Of a stretch of DNA of 7,288 nucleotides, positions 1-5,952 are shown piece after piece. Origin of the DNA: Methanolinea sp. UBA477 (GTDB lineage Archaea > Halobacteriota > Methanomicrobia > Methanomicrobiales > Methanospirillaceae); NCBI GenBank assembly GCA_002509485.1, contig DAWO01000065.1, positions 1 through 7,288 of the forward strand, written 5' to 3'. The translations under genes were made by a program, and so were the position numbers. Below the pieces are notes generated by a model, which saw only the letters and a program-made list of their open reading frames with translations, was not told where the DNA came from and did no database searches. Each line of letters begins with the position of its first letter. Position 1 is the first letter of the stretch.

Positions 1-621
1 GCGGTTGAGGTCGACGCGGAACTTGTGGAAGATCTAAAAGTCCTTTTTTCAGATGATATCGCCGCCGGCCGCTTCCAGCTCACCCATGGAAACGCGACGA
101 AATGCCCGTTGCCGCCATTTGATATCGTCGTCTCGAACCTGCCCTATTCTGCCTCATCAAAGATCACCTTCAGGCTGCTTGATATCGGTTTTGAGGTGGC
201 GGTACTGATGTACCAGCGGGAATTTGCCCAGCGGATGGTTGCCCCCACAGGGACCCCTGAATGCGGCAGGCTCTCCGTCATGGTGCAGACCTACTGCTGT
301 GTCGAGCCCGTCTTCGACCTCCCCCCGCACTGTTTCTCGCCGCGTCCGCAGGTGAAGTCCACGGTGGTGAAGATCATACCGAGAGGGCCCATCTTTCCCA
401 TCAGTGACAGGGCGCTCTATGCAGACGTCGTGCGGGCGCTCTTTGCCCACAGGCGAAAGACGGTTAGGAACTGCATCAGGAGTGCCGGGGGGATTCTCAC
501 GAAGCCCGACATCGGGACGCTCCTCCGGGAGCTTCCCGACGAGATTCTTGCAGTGCGGCCCGAGGAACTGTACCTGGAAGATTTTGCAACCATCACGAAC
601 GTGATTGCGGATGAATCCTGA
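1..621 (+). CDS. ksgA: 16S rRNA (adenine-N6,N6)-dimethyltransferase KsgA/RsmA, 3' part (5' end outside window)
   Basis: The frame is open from base 1 and reads 206 residues to TGA at 619-621; family members are about 260-280 aa, so roughly the first 60-70 residues, including the glycine-rich SAM motif, lie off the left edge. Visible signs of the family are the acidic motif II residue in EVD (residues 3-5), the catalytic-pocket motif NLPY near residue 46, the segment AVLMYQREFAQRM, SVMVQTYC, and the C-terminal ALFAHRRKTVRN stretch that contacts rRNA. The enzyme uses SAM to dimethylate two adjacent adenines in the 3'-terminal hairpin of 16S rRNA during late small-subunit assembly. In many euryarchaea it follows rpl21e, rpoF and a DUF655 gene, and precedes a HemK-like gene; the last of these is seen here. 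A GTG at 25 is internal and not the start. The family call is very secure. Confidence 0.96.
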   Translation, partial: AVEVDAELVEDLKVLFSDDIAAGRFQLTHGNATKCPLPPFDIVVSNLPYSASSKITFRLLDIGFEVAVLMYQREFAQRMVAPTGTPECGRLSVMVQTYCCVEPVFDLPPHCFSPRPQVKSTVVKIIPRGPIFPISDRALYADVVRALFAHRRKTVRNCIRSAGGILTKPDIGTLLRELPDEILAVRPEELYLEDFATITNVIADES

Positions 622-1168
622 CCAGGTATATCCCCCGCGTGAGGATACCTGCCTCCTTGCCCGGGCAGCGATCTCCGAGGCCGGTGAGAGTGACTTCGTG
701 CTCGAAGTCGGGACAGGGAGCGGATATATAGCCCGATCCCTGCAGGAGTCAGGCATCAGGGTGCTTGCGACCGATATCAATCCTCATGCGGTGAAAGCCG
801 CGAGATTGGACGGCCTGGACGTGGTCAGGGCAGACCTCTTCATGGGTATCAGGGGTCCCTTTGACCTGGTCGTCTTCAATCCGCCGTACCTGCCCACTGG
901 CCCGGAAGAACGGATAGATGACTGGCTTGAGTATGCCCTTGACGGTGGGCCGGACGGCAGATCGGTTATCCGGCGGTTTGCAGAAGAGGTGCCATGCCAT
1001 CTCTCCCCCGGAGGCAGGGTGCTCATCCTCGTCTCGTCGGTCACGGGATGCGAAGAGGTGATGTCTCTCTTCCGAAAGCAGGGATTCCAGGTTGACGTAT
1101 CTCAAAAAGAACGCGTATATGACGAGGATCTCGTCGTGCTGAAGTGCAGCCTGAAAACCGGTGGATAA
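611..1168 (+). CDS. HemK2/Mtq2-type protein-glutamine N5-methyltransferase (probable aRF1 methyltransferase)
   Basis: This 185-residue class I SAM methyltransferase is the size of archaeal and eukaryotic HemK2/Mtq2, which lack the N-terminal domain of bacterial PrmC. It shows an N-terminal YPPREDT (residues 7-13, matching the YxPxEDT motif), SAM motif I EVGTGSGY (32-39), the acidic motif TDIN (54-57) and the catalytic NPPY (90-93), followed by the typical DGGPDGR (111-117). Known relatives methylate the glutamine of the GGQ motif in release factor 1, usually with the activator Trm112; that partner is not in the window. I chose ATG 611 because the protein then begins right before the family's first motif; TTG 605 would add two residues. 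The start lies inside ksgA (11-base overlap), which implies co-transcription and probably coupled translation. No clear ribosome site is visible. Archaeal HemK2 homologues may also have other substrates. Confidence 0.9.
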   Translation: MNPDQVYPPREDTCLLARAAISEAGESDFVLEVGTGSGYIARSLQESGIRVLATDINPHAVKAARLDGLDVVRADLFMGIRGPFDLVVFNPPYLPTGPEERIDDWLEYALDGGPDGRSVIRRFAEEVPCHLSPGGRVLILVSSVTGCEEVMSLFRKQGFQVDVSQKERVYDEDLVVLKCSLKTGG

Positions 1169-1194
1169 AAAACCGGTGATTTCTGCGCGGTATC

Positions 1195-1201
1195 AAAAAA
1201 A
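1195..1201 (-). terminator. Oligo-T (T7) terminator of secreted paralogue 1
   Basis: Seven consecutive T on the minus strand begin 11 bases after the stop codon of the gene ending at 1212. Archaeal RNA polymerase terminates at such tracts without needing a hairpin. It lies between two convergent genes; no T tract is seen on the plus strand behind the methyltransferase gene. Confidence 0.5.
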
Positions 1202-1211
1202 TTGGGGAATA

Positions 1212-1616
1212 TCAGGAGAAGATGGTTCCGGCGCCCTGCCCACAGTTCGGGCACGCCCGTGCAAAGACAGGTATGGGACGGGGGGTATACTCGGGTCTTT
1301 CAGTCACGTTATACTCCGGCAGATCGTAGACCCTCCCTGCCGGCGGTTGCCAGTTGCCTATATCGCTGTCGAGGAGCGAGGCTATGCGTTCCGAGGCGGA
1401 TATCCGGGTCTGCGATGGTGGGTCAGGCACGGGTACTGCCGGAATATCCGGAGTGATACCGGTTCCGGGGGTGTATCCTGAGAAGAACGAGTGTATCCGG
1501 GAATGGGAAGCAAGCTGCGAGAGCATCCCTGTGGTCCCTGCTGCTGCAACAGGGGAGCATACGAGGGCAAGGGCTAATAAGCCTGAAATAACTGGAATTA
1601 AATGTCGCAATTTCAT
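1212..1616 (-). CDS. Small secreted protein, paralogue 1 (unknown family)
   Basis: The 134-residue product starts with a classic Sec signal peptide: KLRH, then a hydrophobic core over about residues 6-20, then SPVAAAG with likely cleavage after Ala26. Cys20 is not in a lipobox. The mature part is Pro/Ser-rich and has no transmembrane segment, so it is probably exported. It is clearly paralogous to the product at 2093-2485. Shared blocks are SQ...SRI.S...G.T (residues 33-49) and I.AS..RI.SLL.SD...W.PP..RVY (about 72-98). The C-terminus carries one CPNCG knuckle (122-126), which could bind metal or form disulfides between subunits. Start ATG 1614-1616 is fixed by a strong ribosome site seven bases upstream. 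I do not recognise the family and assign no function. Longer open frames on the other strand are shadows. Confidence 0.75.
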   Translation of the reverse strand: MKLRHLIPVISGLLALALVCSPVAAAGTTGMLSQLASHSRIHSFFSGYTPGTGITPDIPAVPVPDPPSQTRISASERIASLLDSDIGNWQPPAGRVYDLPEYNVTERPEYTPRPIPVFARACPNCGQGAGTIFS

Positions 1617-1620
1617 ATTG

Positions 1621-1630
1621 ATCCTCCTTT
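1621..1630 (-). promoter_or_regulatory. Strong Shine-Dalgarno site of secreted paralogue 1
   Basis: The minus strand reads AAAGGAGGAT, ending four bases before ATG 1616. The near-perfect match to the 16S tail fixes this start and supports real expression of the gene. Confidence 0.8.
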
Positions 1631-1649
1631 GTCGATGTATCGGTCAATA

Positions 1650-1672
1650 TCGGATAAAGTCTTTTTGTGTTC
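1650..1672 (-). promoter_or_regulatory. Candidate TATA/BRE promoter of secreted paralogue 1
   Basis: The minus strand reads ACAAAAAGACTTTATCCG: an A-rich BRE-like stretch followed by a TTTATCC TATA-like box at about 1652-1658. A start site roughly 25 bases downstream would fall near 1630, leaving a very short 5' leader that is mostly the ribosome site. The match is imperfect. Confidence 0.35.
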
Positions 1673-1917
1673 GCTTTTGGCCGACCCTTCGGTACGGATG
1701 AATTACTGGGTGTAATAATCATCTCTGGGCCGGGGGTCGTGTCGGGGCGCACGTATCATGGGGAAATTGGGGCACTATCCGGCTCTTTGCTACCTGGGGA
1801 AGAGATTGGTGAACCGGGTCACATCTCGCGGGGGTATCCCTGTCTCCATACACCCCACATGCGATGCCGGATCGGCAGCCTGCCTTCGATATTACCTTGA
1901 ATGATCCGTCTTTCGAG

Positions 1918-1956
1918 ACCGGAGGCGGCTGCCTGGCAGTCCGGTGACGCCTTTTT
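1918..1956 (+). terminator. Hairpin followed by T5 on the plus strand, no visible gene upstream
   Basis: ACCGGA (1918-1923) pairs with TCCGGT (1940-1945). An inner CTGC/GCAG stem (1929-1932 with 1936-1939) sits beyond a five-base bulge. TTTTT follows at 1952-1956. The shape is that of an intrinsic terminator reading rightward, yet I see no plus-strand gene that would end here. Confidence 0.3.
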
Positions 1957-2074
1957 AGAATGCGGAAATGATCCTGGAATCATACCATGGGATAGTAAGG
2001 CTGCCGCCAAGCGGGTTGACTGATTGCGACGGGAAAAACATCAAGTCTCTCTCCCGACACGAAACTGCAGGGAG

Positions 2075-2082
2075 AAAAAAAA
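2075..2082 (-). terminator. Oligo-T (T8) terminator of secreted paralogue 2
   Basis: Eight T on the minus strand begin about ten bases after the TAA of the gene ending at 2093. A 6-bp inverted repeat TCTCCC/GGGAGA (2050-2055 with 2070-2075) lies just beyond it in the direction of transcription, so the T tract rather than a preceding hairpin is the likely signal. Confidence 0.5.
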
Positions 2083-2092
2083 TCTTTGTATT

Positions 2093-2485
2093 TTAAACGC
2101 AACATCCGCAAACCGGCGGATCAGAGATGAGATAATCCCAGGTCATTCTGGTTGCACCACCAGAACGTGCGTGAACGGGCGGATCCATGGTGTATACCCT
2201 GTCTTCTGGAGGAGCCCAGCTTGCTACGTCACTATACAGCAGAGACGTGATCCTATCCGATACCGAGGCTGTTATGTGGCTGCCGGAAGGCTGTAATACC
2301 TGATACGAGGGGACAGTCACCCGATCCGAACTGACCTGTGTATGTCCGTTAATCATTGAATCGATGCGCGAATACGAGTTCATCTGCGAGATGAGGATGC
2401 TACCCACACCGCCAGCCAGTGGAGAAAATACAAGTAATATGGCCAGTAAACCGGCAGCGACAGTTTCATTGCGAATGTTTTTCAT
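2093..2485 (-). CDS. Small secreted protein, paralogue 2 (unknown family)
   Basis: This 130-residue product has a basic N-terminus (KNIRNE), a hydrophobic core at about residues 9-20 and a likely signal-peptidase site near SPLAGG (21-26), so it is probably exported. It lines up with the product at 1212-1616 from end to end: ISQ..SYSRI.S...GHT (32-49) falls at the same residue numbers, and ITAS..DRI.SLL.SD...W.PP..RVY (71-99) differs by one residue of spacing. The middle part, Ser/Val-rich with SSDRVTVPSYQ, is not conserved. The protein ends in a cysteine cluster CGCCV (126-130) where its partner has CPNCG. Start ATG 2483-2485 is supported by GAGGAGA. The divergence points to an old tandem duplication. 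Function is unknown to me; a surface or envelope role is only a guess from the signal peptide. Confidence 0.75.
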   Translation of the reverse strand: MKNIRNETVAAGLLAILLVFSPLAGGVGSILISQMNSYSRIDSMINGHTQVSSDRVTVPSYQVLQPSGSHITASVSDRITSLLYSDVASWAPPEDRVYTMDPPVHARSGGATRMTWDYLISDPPVCGCCV

Positions 2486-2488
2486 GAT

Positions 2489-2495
2489 TCTCCTC
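2489..2495 (-). promoter_or_regulatory. Shine-Dalgarno site of secreted paralogue 2
   Basis: The minus strand reads GAGGAGA, ending three bases before ATG 2485. It decides this start. Confidence 0.7.
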
Positions 2496-2526
2496 GTCGA
2501 AATATCTTCTTTGTTGGATTACAGTA

Positions 2527-2550
2527 CCTTTGGCAAAGGAGGATTTATAC
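2527..2550 (-). promoter_or_regulatory. TATA box with adjacent 6-1-6 dyad, promoter of secreted paralogue 2
   Basis: The minus strand has GTATAAAT at 2543-2550, a good archaeal TATA box, about 58 bases before the start codon; transcription would begin near 2520. Directly downstream of the box lies the inverted repeat CCTTTG-G-CAAAGG (2527-2539). Its place between TATA box and predicted start site is typical for an archaeal repressor site. Confidence 0.4.
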
Positions 2551-2559
2551 TCTGTCGTG

Positions 2560-3048
2560 TATAGATGGAGGATGATACTGCGCCGTGTCGCAGGGCCGGA
2601 ACATACCGGAACAAAACAGCGAAACCTTCCCGCTCTTGGTAACAACCCAACCGAATCTCCTGCAGTTCCCAATCTTCCTGATGATCTCCCTGCACGGAGA
2701 CGGAGAATCCACCCCCATCACAGAGGAGAGCCGCCGTCAGTAATCTGGATTGGTCATGACGCCCTGATCACTATGAAAACGATCCATGCCGGGTTTGCCT
2801 GCCCATGATGCAGCGAACCGACGCCCAGGCTATTCTTACAATCCCCTATCGCCCAGGGATGTGCATGCAATTATTTTCCGGGCTTCTGGGTAAATGTCCT
2901 TGACGGGCAGCGCCCGGCGTCCCTGTCAGCGGGAACCGGGCCGTTGATCCTGCATTCACCCTCATTCCCCCTGCCTGGTGTAAAGAGGACACAGTCAGCA
3001 CAGGTTGGCATGGGAAGAAGGTGTCACTTCTATCCATTAGATTCTTTT
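2560..3048. other. Intergenic region with no convincing gene
   Basis: Nearly 490 bases between paralogue 2 and the 3' end of the ECF operon. The plus-strand frame ending at 2808 and the minus-strand frame 2846-3058 lack domain motifs; their Arg/Pro-rich or patchy products look like chance frames. What can be seen is a pair of CGCCCAGG direct repeats (2822-2829 and 2850-2857), a small TCTCC/GGAGA hairpin (2685-2700) and the large hairpin at 2912-2941. Confidence 0.5.
2912..2941 (-). repeat. GC-rich hairpin downstream of the ECF operon
   Basis: GCCCGG (2912-2917) pairs with CCGGGC (2936-2941), and inside it TCCC (2920-2923) pairs with GGGA (2931-2934) around a 7-base loop. An overlapping alternative stem GGGC/GCCC lies at 2905-2915. 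It is about 110 bases past the ecfT stop. No T tract follows on either strand, so it may protect the 3' end of the mRNA or be an isolated palindromic repeat rather than a terminator. Confidence 0.4.
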
Positions 3049-3846
3049 CTATACCCAATGAGTGAAGAAGAACGCATATGCAAAAGCGATTCCCATGACG
3101 ACCATGACCGGGATTGCTACCCTGTCCATAATCCCGAGCGTGCGTTCACGAAGGCGCGTTCGCGTTCTCGATCGGTACCCCCGGATGTCGATGGTCAGGC
3201 CAAGCAGTGTTGCCCTCCCGATCGAGTTGGAGACCAGGGGGATCATGACGGGCGCAACACTCTTTATTCTCCCGATAAACCCCTCGCCCGGGTGGTATCC
3301 CCGGGCCAGCTGGGCCTCGTGGATACGCTTCCCCTCGATCTGGAGTGTCGGGATGAATCGCAGGGCGATGATGAACATCAGGGTATAATCAGCAGGAATT
3401 CGTGCACGTTCCATGGTATGCACGAGATCGCGAGGCTGGGTCGAGATGACGAAGAGCTGGAAGGCGGTTATGAGTATGGCGAAACGCAGCGTAAGAACGG
3501 TCCCGACGATAAGGGCTTCGACGGTAACAGGGATGCTTCCCCCGATGAACGGCACGAAGCCGGGAACAAGGTAGCCGATCACGGTCCCCCTCGGAACAGT
3601 CAGGATCGTGACGAGGTAGAGGACGATACTCATGAGCCCGACGAGCAGCATCTGCTGGAGGACGGGTTTCAAAAGACGGCCAGCCAGTGCCAGCAGGAGG
3701 ATCAGGAGAAGATAGGCGACGAGGAGCGGTATGGAGGACGAGAGGATCGTCGCGATGCTCACAACGATGATGAAGAGGATCTTCGTTGCAGGGTGGAGGC
3801 GGTGGAACAGCCCGTTCCCCGGGATGTACTGGAGGATCTCGCCCAT
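3049..3846 (-). CDS. ecfT: ECF transporter transmembrane component EcfT
   Basis: The 265-residue membrane protein is of normal length for EcfT/CbiQ. Hydrophobic segments lie at about residues 22-39, 41-56, 65-84, 107-134 and 243-261. The cytoplasmic coupling region carries the signature ALRFIPTLQIEGKRIHEAQ leading to Ala-Arg-Gly at 181-183, and a second x-Arg-Gly (IRG, 221-223); these two helices contact the two ATPase domains in known ECF structures. The preceding STQPRDLV (135-142) is also typical. EcfT is the scaffold that transmits ATP hydrolysis to toppling of the S component. It is the last gene of the operon, starting five bases after the stop of the ATPase gene, with a G-rich ribosome site in the end of that gene. 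The long plus-strand open frame over this region (2944-4125) is an antisense shadow rich in D, E and R. Confidence 0.93.
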   Translation of the reverse strand: MGEILQYIPGNGLFHRLHPATKILFIIVVSIATILSSSIPLLVAYLLLILLLALAGRLLKPVLQQMLLVGLMSIVLYLVTILTVPRGTVIGYLVPGFVPFIGGSIPVTVEALIVGTVLTLRFAILITAFQLFVISTQPRDLVHTMERARIPADYTLMFIIALRFIPTLQIEGKRIHEAQLARGYHPGEGFIGRIKSVAPVMIPLVSNSIGRATLLGLTIDIRGYRSRTRTRLRERTLGIMDRVAIPVMVVMGIAFAYAFFFTHWV

Positions 3847-3851
3847 GTACG

Positions 3852-5282
3852 TCAGGCCCCCGCTCCTGAATCGGAAACGATCTTTCCTGCTTCCATGCGA
3901 ACAACCCTGTCAGCACATTCCTCCGCGATCTCGCGGCTGTGTGTGACCATGATGATCGTGTGCCCGTCCCCCTGGAGTCGTTTTATCAACTCGATGATCT
4001 CCCGTGACTCTTCACCGTCAAGACCGGTGGTCGGTTCGTCAAGGATGAGCACTGGCGGTTTCATGGCCAGTATGCAGCCGATTGCCAGGCGCTGGCGTTC
4101 ACCGCGGGAGAGCCAGCGGGGATAGAGATCCCGGAGGTGCTCAAGGCGTACGGTGGAGAGTGCATCGATTACGGCCCTCTCACGGTCCGGGATCTTTAAG
4201 TTGTCAACGCCGAATGCCACCTCGTCGAAGACCGAGTCGGCGAAGAACATGTGATCAGGGTTCTGGAAGACCAGGCCGACTGAATGTGCAAGCTCTGCGA
4301 CGGGAGCCTTTGCGGCATCTTTCCCATCGACTCGTACCGTTCCCTTCTCCGGGCGGAGGAGGCCGATGAAATGCTTGATGAGTGTCGTCTTTCCCGAGCC
4401 GTTCTCACCGACGATCGCTACGAACTCGCCGGGAGCGATCTCCAGGTCGATGCCAGAGAGGGCCTCTTCGTCTCCGTAACGAAACGACAGGCCCTCGGTC
4501 CGGATGATCGGCGGGTTCTCTTTTTCGGGAGTATTCCCCACCCGTATCCCCGAGAAGTCGGGTATGAGCGTCCGCCTGGCAGTCTCGTCCGAGAGGACGC
4601 GATCGGCGGGGCCCTCGGTCCGGATCTTTCCGTCTTCTAGGATGACGAGCCTGTCGACCACCCCGGCGAGACGGGGATATTTCTGTTCGACAAGGAGGAT
4701 GGTCTTGCCCTGGGCCTTCAGTTCCTTTAGGAGGGAGACGATGCTGTCTGTTCCCTTTTCATCAAGTTCCGACGTCGGCTCGTCGAGGATGAGGATATCG
4801 GTGCCAAGCGCGAGGGTTATGGCGAGGACCACACGCTGTTTCTGTCCGCCCGAGAGGGCATGGGGCGGACGGTCCTTCAACCCGTCGAGCCCGGTGACGG
4901 CAAGAACCCGGGAGAGGCGCTCTTCGACCTCTTCAGGCGAAAAACCGCGCCTTTCAAGGGCGGAGAGGATCTCCTCCTCAACCGTTGTGAAGATGAGCTG
5001 GGAATCGGGGTCGTCGAAGAGGATCCCTACCGAGGTGGAGAGATCGGAGAGGTCACGGTAATCACCGACGTCCTTTCCGTTCACCGCCACGCTGCCCGAT
5101 TTTCGTCCCCCGTACTCGTGCTCGAGAATGCCAGCGGCCGCCAGGCAGAGCGTCGTCTTGCCGGATCCCGAACGGCCGGAGACCAGGACACACTCGCCTC
5201 TCTTCAGGGAGAGCGTGATATCCGATATGGCATCCCTGCCGGTTCGCGGATATGCATAGCTGACAGACTCGAGCGTGATCAT
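3852..5282 (-). CDS. ECF transporter energising ATPase, fused EcfA-EcfA' (two ABC domains)
   Basis: The 476-residue protein contains two ABC domains joined by a short linker (about 243-258), so one chain supplies both ATPases of the complex. Domain 1 has Walker A GRSGSGKT (36-43), signature LSGGQKQR (143-150) and Walker B LILDEP (164-169). Domain 2 has Walker A GENGSGKT (292-299), Q-loop Gln340, signature LSRGERQR (391-398), Walker B LILDEP (412-417) and H-loop His448. In domain 1 the Q-loop position is Asp90 and the H-loop position is Gln200. Because each ATP site pairs one domain's Walker motifs with the other's signature, one site is canonical and the other deviates at three positions. The start ATG overlaps the stop of the S-component gene in an ATGA arrangement, with AGGA just before it. 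It powers uptake together with EcfT; nothing in it shows the substrate. Confidence 0.94.
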   Translation of the reverse strand: MITLESVSYAYPRTGRDAISDITLSLKRGECVLVSGRSGSGKTTLCLAAAGILEHEYGGRKSGSVAVNGKDVGDYRDLSDLSTSVGILFDDPDSQLIFTTVEEEILSALERRGFSPEEVEERLSRVLAVTGLDGLKDRPPHALSGGQKQRVVLAITLALGTDILILDEPTSELDEKGTDSIVSLLKELKAQGKTILLVEQKYPRLAGVVDRLVILEDGKIRTEGPADRVLSDETARRTLIPDFSGIRVGNTPEKENPPIIRTEGLSFRYGDEEALSGIDLEIAPGEFVAIVGENGSGKTTLIKHFIGLLRPEKGTVRVDGKDAAKAPVAELAHSVGLVFQNPDHMFFADSVFDEVAFGVDNLKIPDRERAVIDALSTVRLEHLRDLYPRWLSRGERQRLAIGCILAMKPPVLILDEPTTGLDGEESREIIELIKRLQGDGHTIIMVTHSREIAEECADRVVRMEAGKIVSDSGAGA

Positions 5283-5806
5283 TCCTGTCCCCGCATCAGG
5301 ACCCTGCTGGCCGGGAAGTAGAGTACCTGCACGATTACAGCGTTAAAGACGGCTGTTATCACGACGATCGGGACGAAGACCAGGACAAAGTTCATCAGGT
5401 CTCCCCCGTACTGGGAGAGAATCGTCGCCCCCACGAAGATGATGGCGACCGCAGCAAACGAGAATCCGCTGGCAAGCGTCGTCAGGAATGTGGCAGCCGT
5501 CGGAGCGACCTTGGACCTGCTCTTCAGGGCTCCATAGATGGCGAAGCAGACAAGAGCACCGAGAGGCTCGCTTATCAGGTTTGCCGGGGGAAATATCGAG
5601 CTCGATATGAGCATCGAGAGAATTCCTGCCACTATGCCGATCCCGAGCGCCTCGTAGACCTTTGGCTGGATGAGGATGATCGCAAGACAGTAGAACGCTA
5701 TCACCATGTTCGGGGTGAGCGGTGTATGGAGCATGGCCAGGAAATAGCGAAGGATTGCTCCAACTGCAAGGAGTATGCCTACAATGGCAATATCTCTTGA
5801 TTTCAT
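5279..5806 (-). CDS. ECF transporter S (substrate-binding) component, TrpP-like
   Basis: From ATG 5806 the product is 175 residues, with about five or six hydrophobic segments and a short basic tail, the size of S components. The alternative start GTG 5815 adds three residues; GGTGTGA upstream of ATG 5806 is a weak ribosome site, so I prefer the ATG. The pattern PNMVIAFYCLAIIL.QP followed by GIGIVAGILS and then NLISEPLGA resembles, from memory, the Bacillus tryptophan S component TrpP. This makes tryptophan the leading candidate; another small hydrophobic or aromatic substrate is possible. It is the first gene of the operon with the ATPase and EcfT, which suggests a dedicated (group I) transporter rather than a shared module. 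A leader of at least 130 bases precedes it, with a hexamer array farther upstream. ECF identity is firm from context and topology; specificity is not. Confidence 0.85.
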   Translation of the reverse strand: MKSRDIAIVGILLAVGAILRYFLAMLHTPLTPNMVIAFYCLAIILIQPKVYEALGIGIVAGILSMLISSSIFPPANLISEPLGALVCFAIYGALKSRSKVAPTAATFLTTLASGFSFAAVAIIFVGATILSQYGGDLMNFVLVFVPIVVITAVFNAVIVQVLYFPASRVLMRGQE

Positions 5807-5887
5807 GTGTGTCACACCAATTTTTTATTTCAGATACGGAATTTTCAAATGTTCACAGGCTCTTCAGAAGGAGATCTTGGTTGATGT

Positions 5888-5950
5888 TCACCAGTGAGGC
5901 AACACCCTGAAAAGAGGTCTCATGCGGGCTGACGATATCTGCTGGTTCAT
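5888..5950 (-). CDS. Possible 20-codon leader peptide ending in Trp-stop
   Basis: ATG 5950 to TGA 5888 encodes 20 residues starting MNQQISS and ending VLPHW, so the last sense codon is TGG. It sits in the leader of the ECF operon, immediately after the hairpin and T7 tract and 81 bases before the S-component ATG. No good ribosome site precedes it. A single Trp codon and the short length are easily produced by chance; it is listed because the downstream transporter resembles a tryptophan importer. Confidence 0.15.
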   Translation of the reverse strand: MNQQISSARMRPLFRVLPHW

Positions 5951-5952
5951 GG

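Larger units (their letters stand above)
1617..2092. other. Intergenic region between the two secreted paralogues
   Basis: These 476 bases separate the two minus-strand paralogues. They contain the promoter of paralogue 1, the T8 terminator of paralogue 2, and a hairpin with a T tract on the plus strand (1918-1956). Short open frames exist on both strands (for example 1667-1900 plus and 1819-2010 minus), but none has a ribosome site, recognisable motifs or a plausible protein composition, so I call no gene here. Confidence 0.5.

Noticed and set aside
605..610. TTG 605 as the start of the Mtq2-type gene
   Set aside because: ATG 611 is in the same frame, two codons downstream, and gives the usual family N-terminus.
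157..780. A 207-codon minus-strand open frame
   Set aside because: It is antisense to ksgA and the methyltransferase gene, has no motifs, and spans the junction of two well-supported genes.
1161..1701. Overlapping plus-strand frames of 84-115 codons
   Set aside because: They are antisense to secreted paralogue 1, which has a signal peptide, a ribosome site and a paralogue; the plus frames have none of these.
2530..2808. A 92-codon plus-strand frame with AAAGGAGGAT at 2535-2544 near possible GTG starts
   Set aside because: The ribosome-site-like string overlaps the promoter dyad and TATA box of paralogue 2, and the Arg/Pro-rich product shows no motif.
2822..2857. CGCCCAGG direct repeats as the start of a CRISPR-like array
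   Set aside because: Only two 8-bp copies exist, with no further units at the same spacing.
2944..4125. A 393-codon plus-strand open frame
   Set aside because: It lies antisense to ecfT and the end of the ATPase gene, its product is an unnatural D/E/R/H-rich string without domains, and the minus-strand frames carry clear family motifs.
4504..5061. A 185-codon plus-strand open frame rich in Ser/Arg
   Set aside because: It is a shadow of ABC domain 1 on the other strand; the composition is typical of antisense frames in GC-rich genes.
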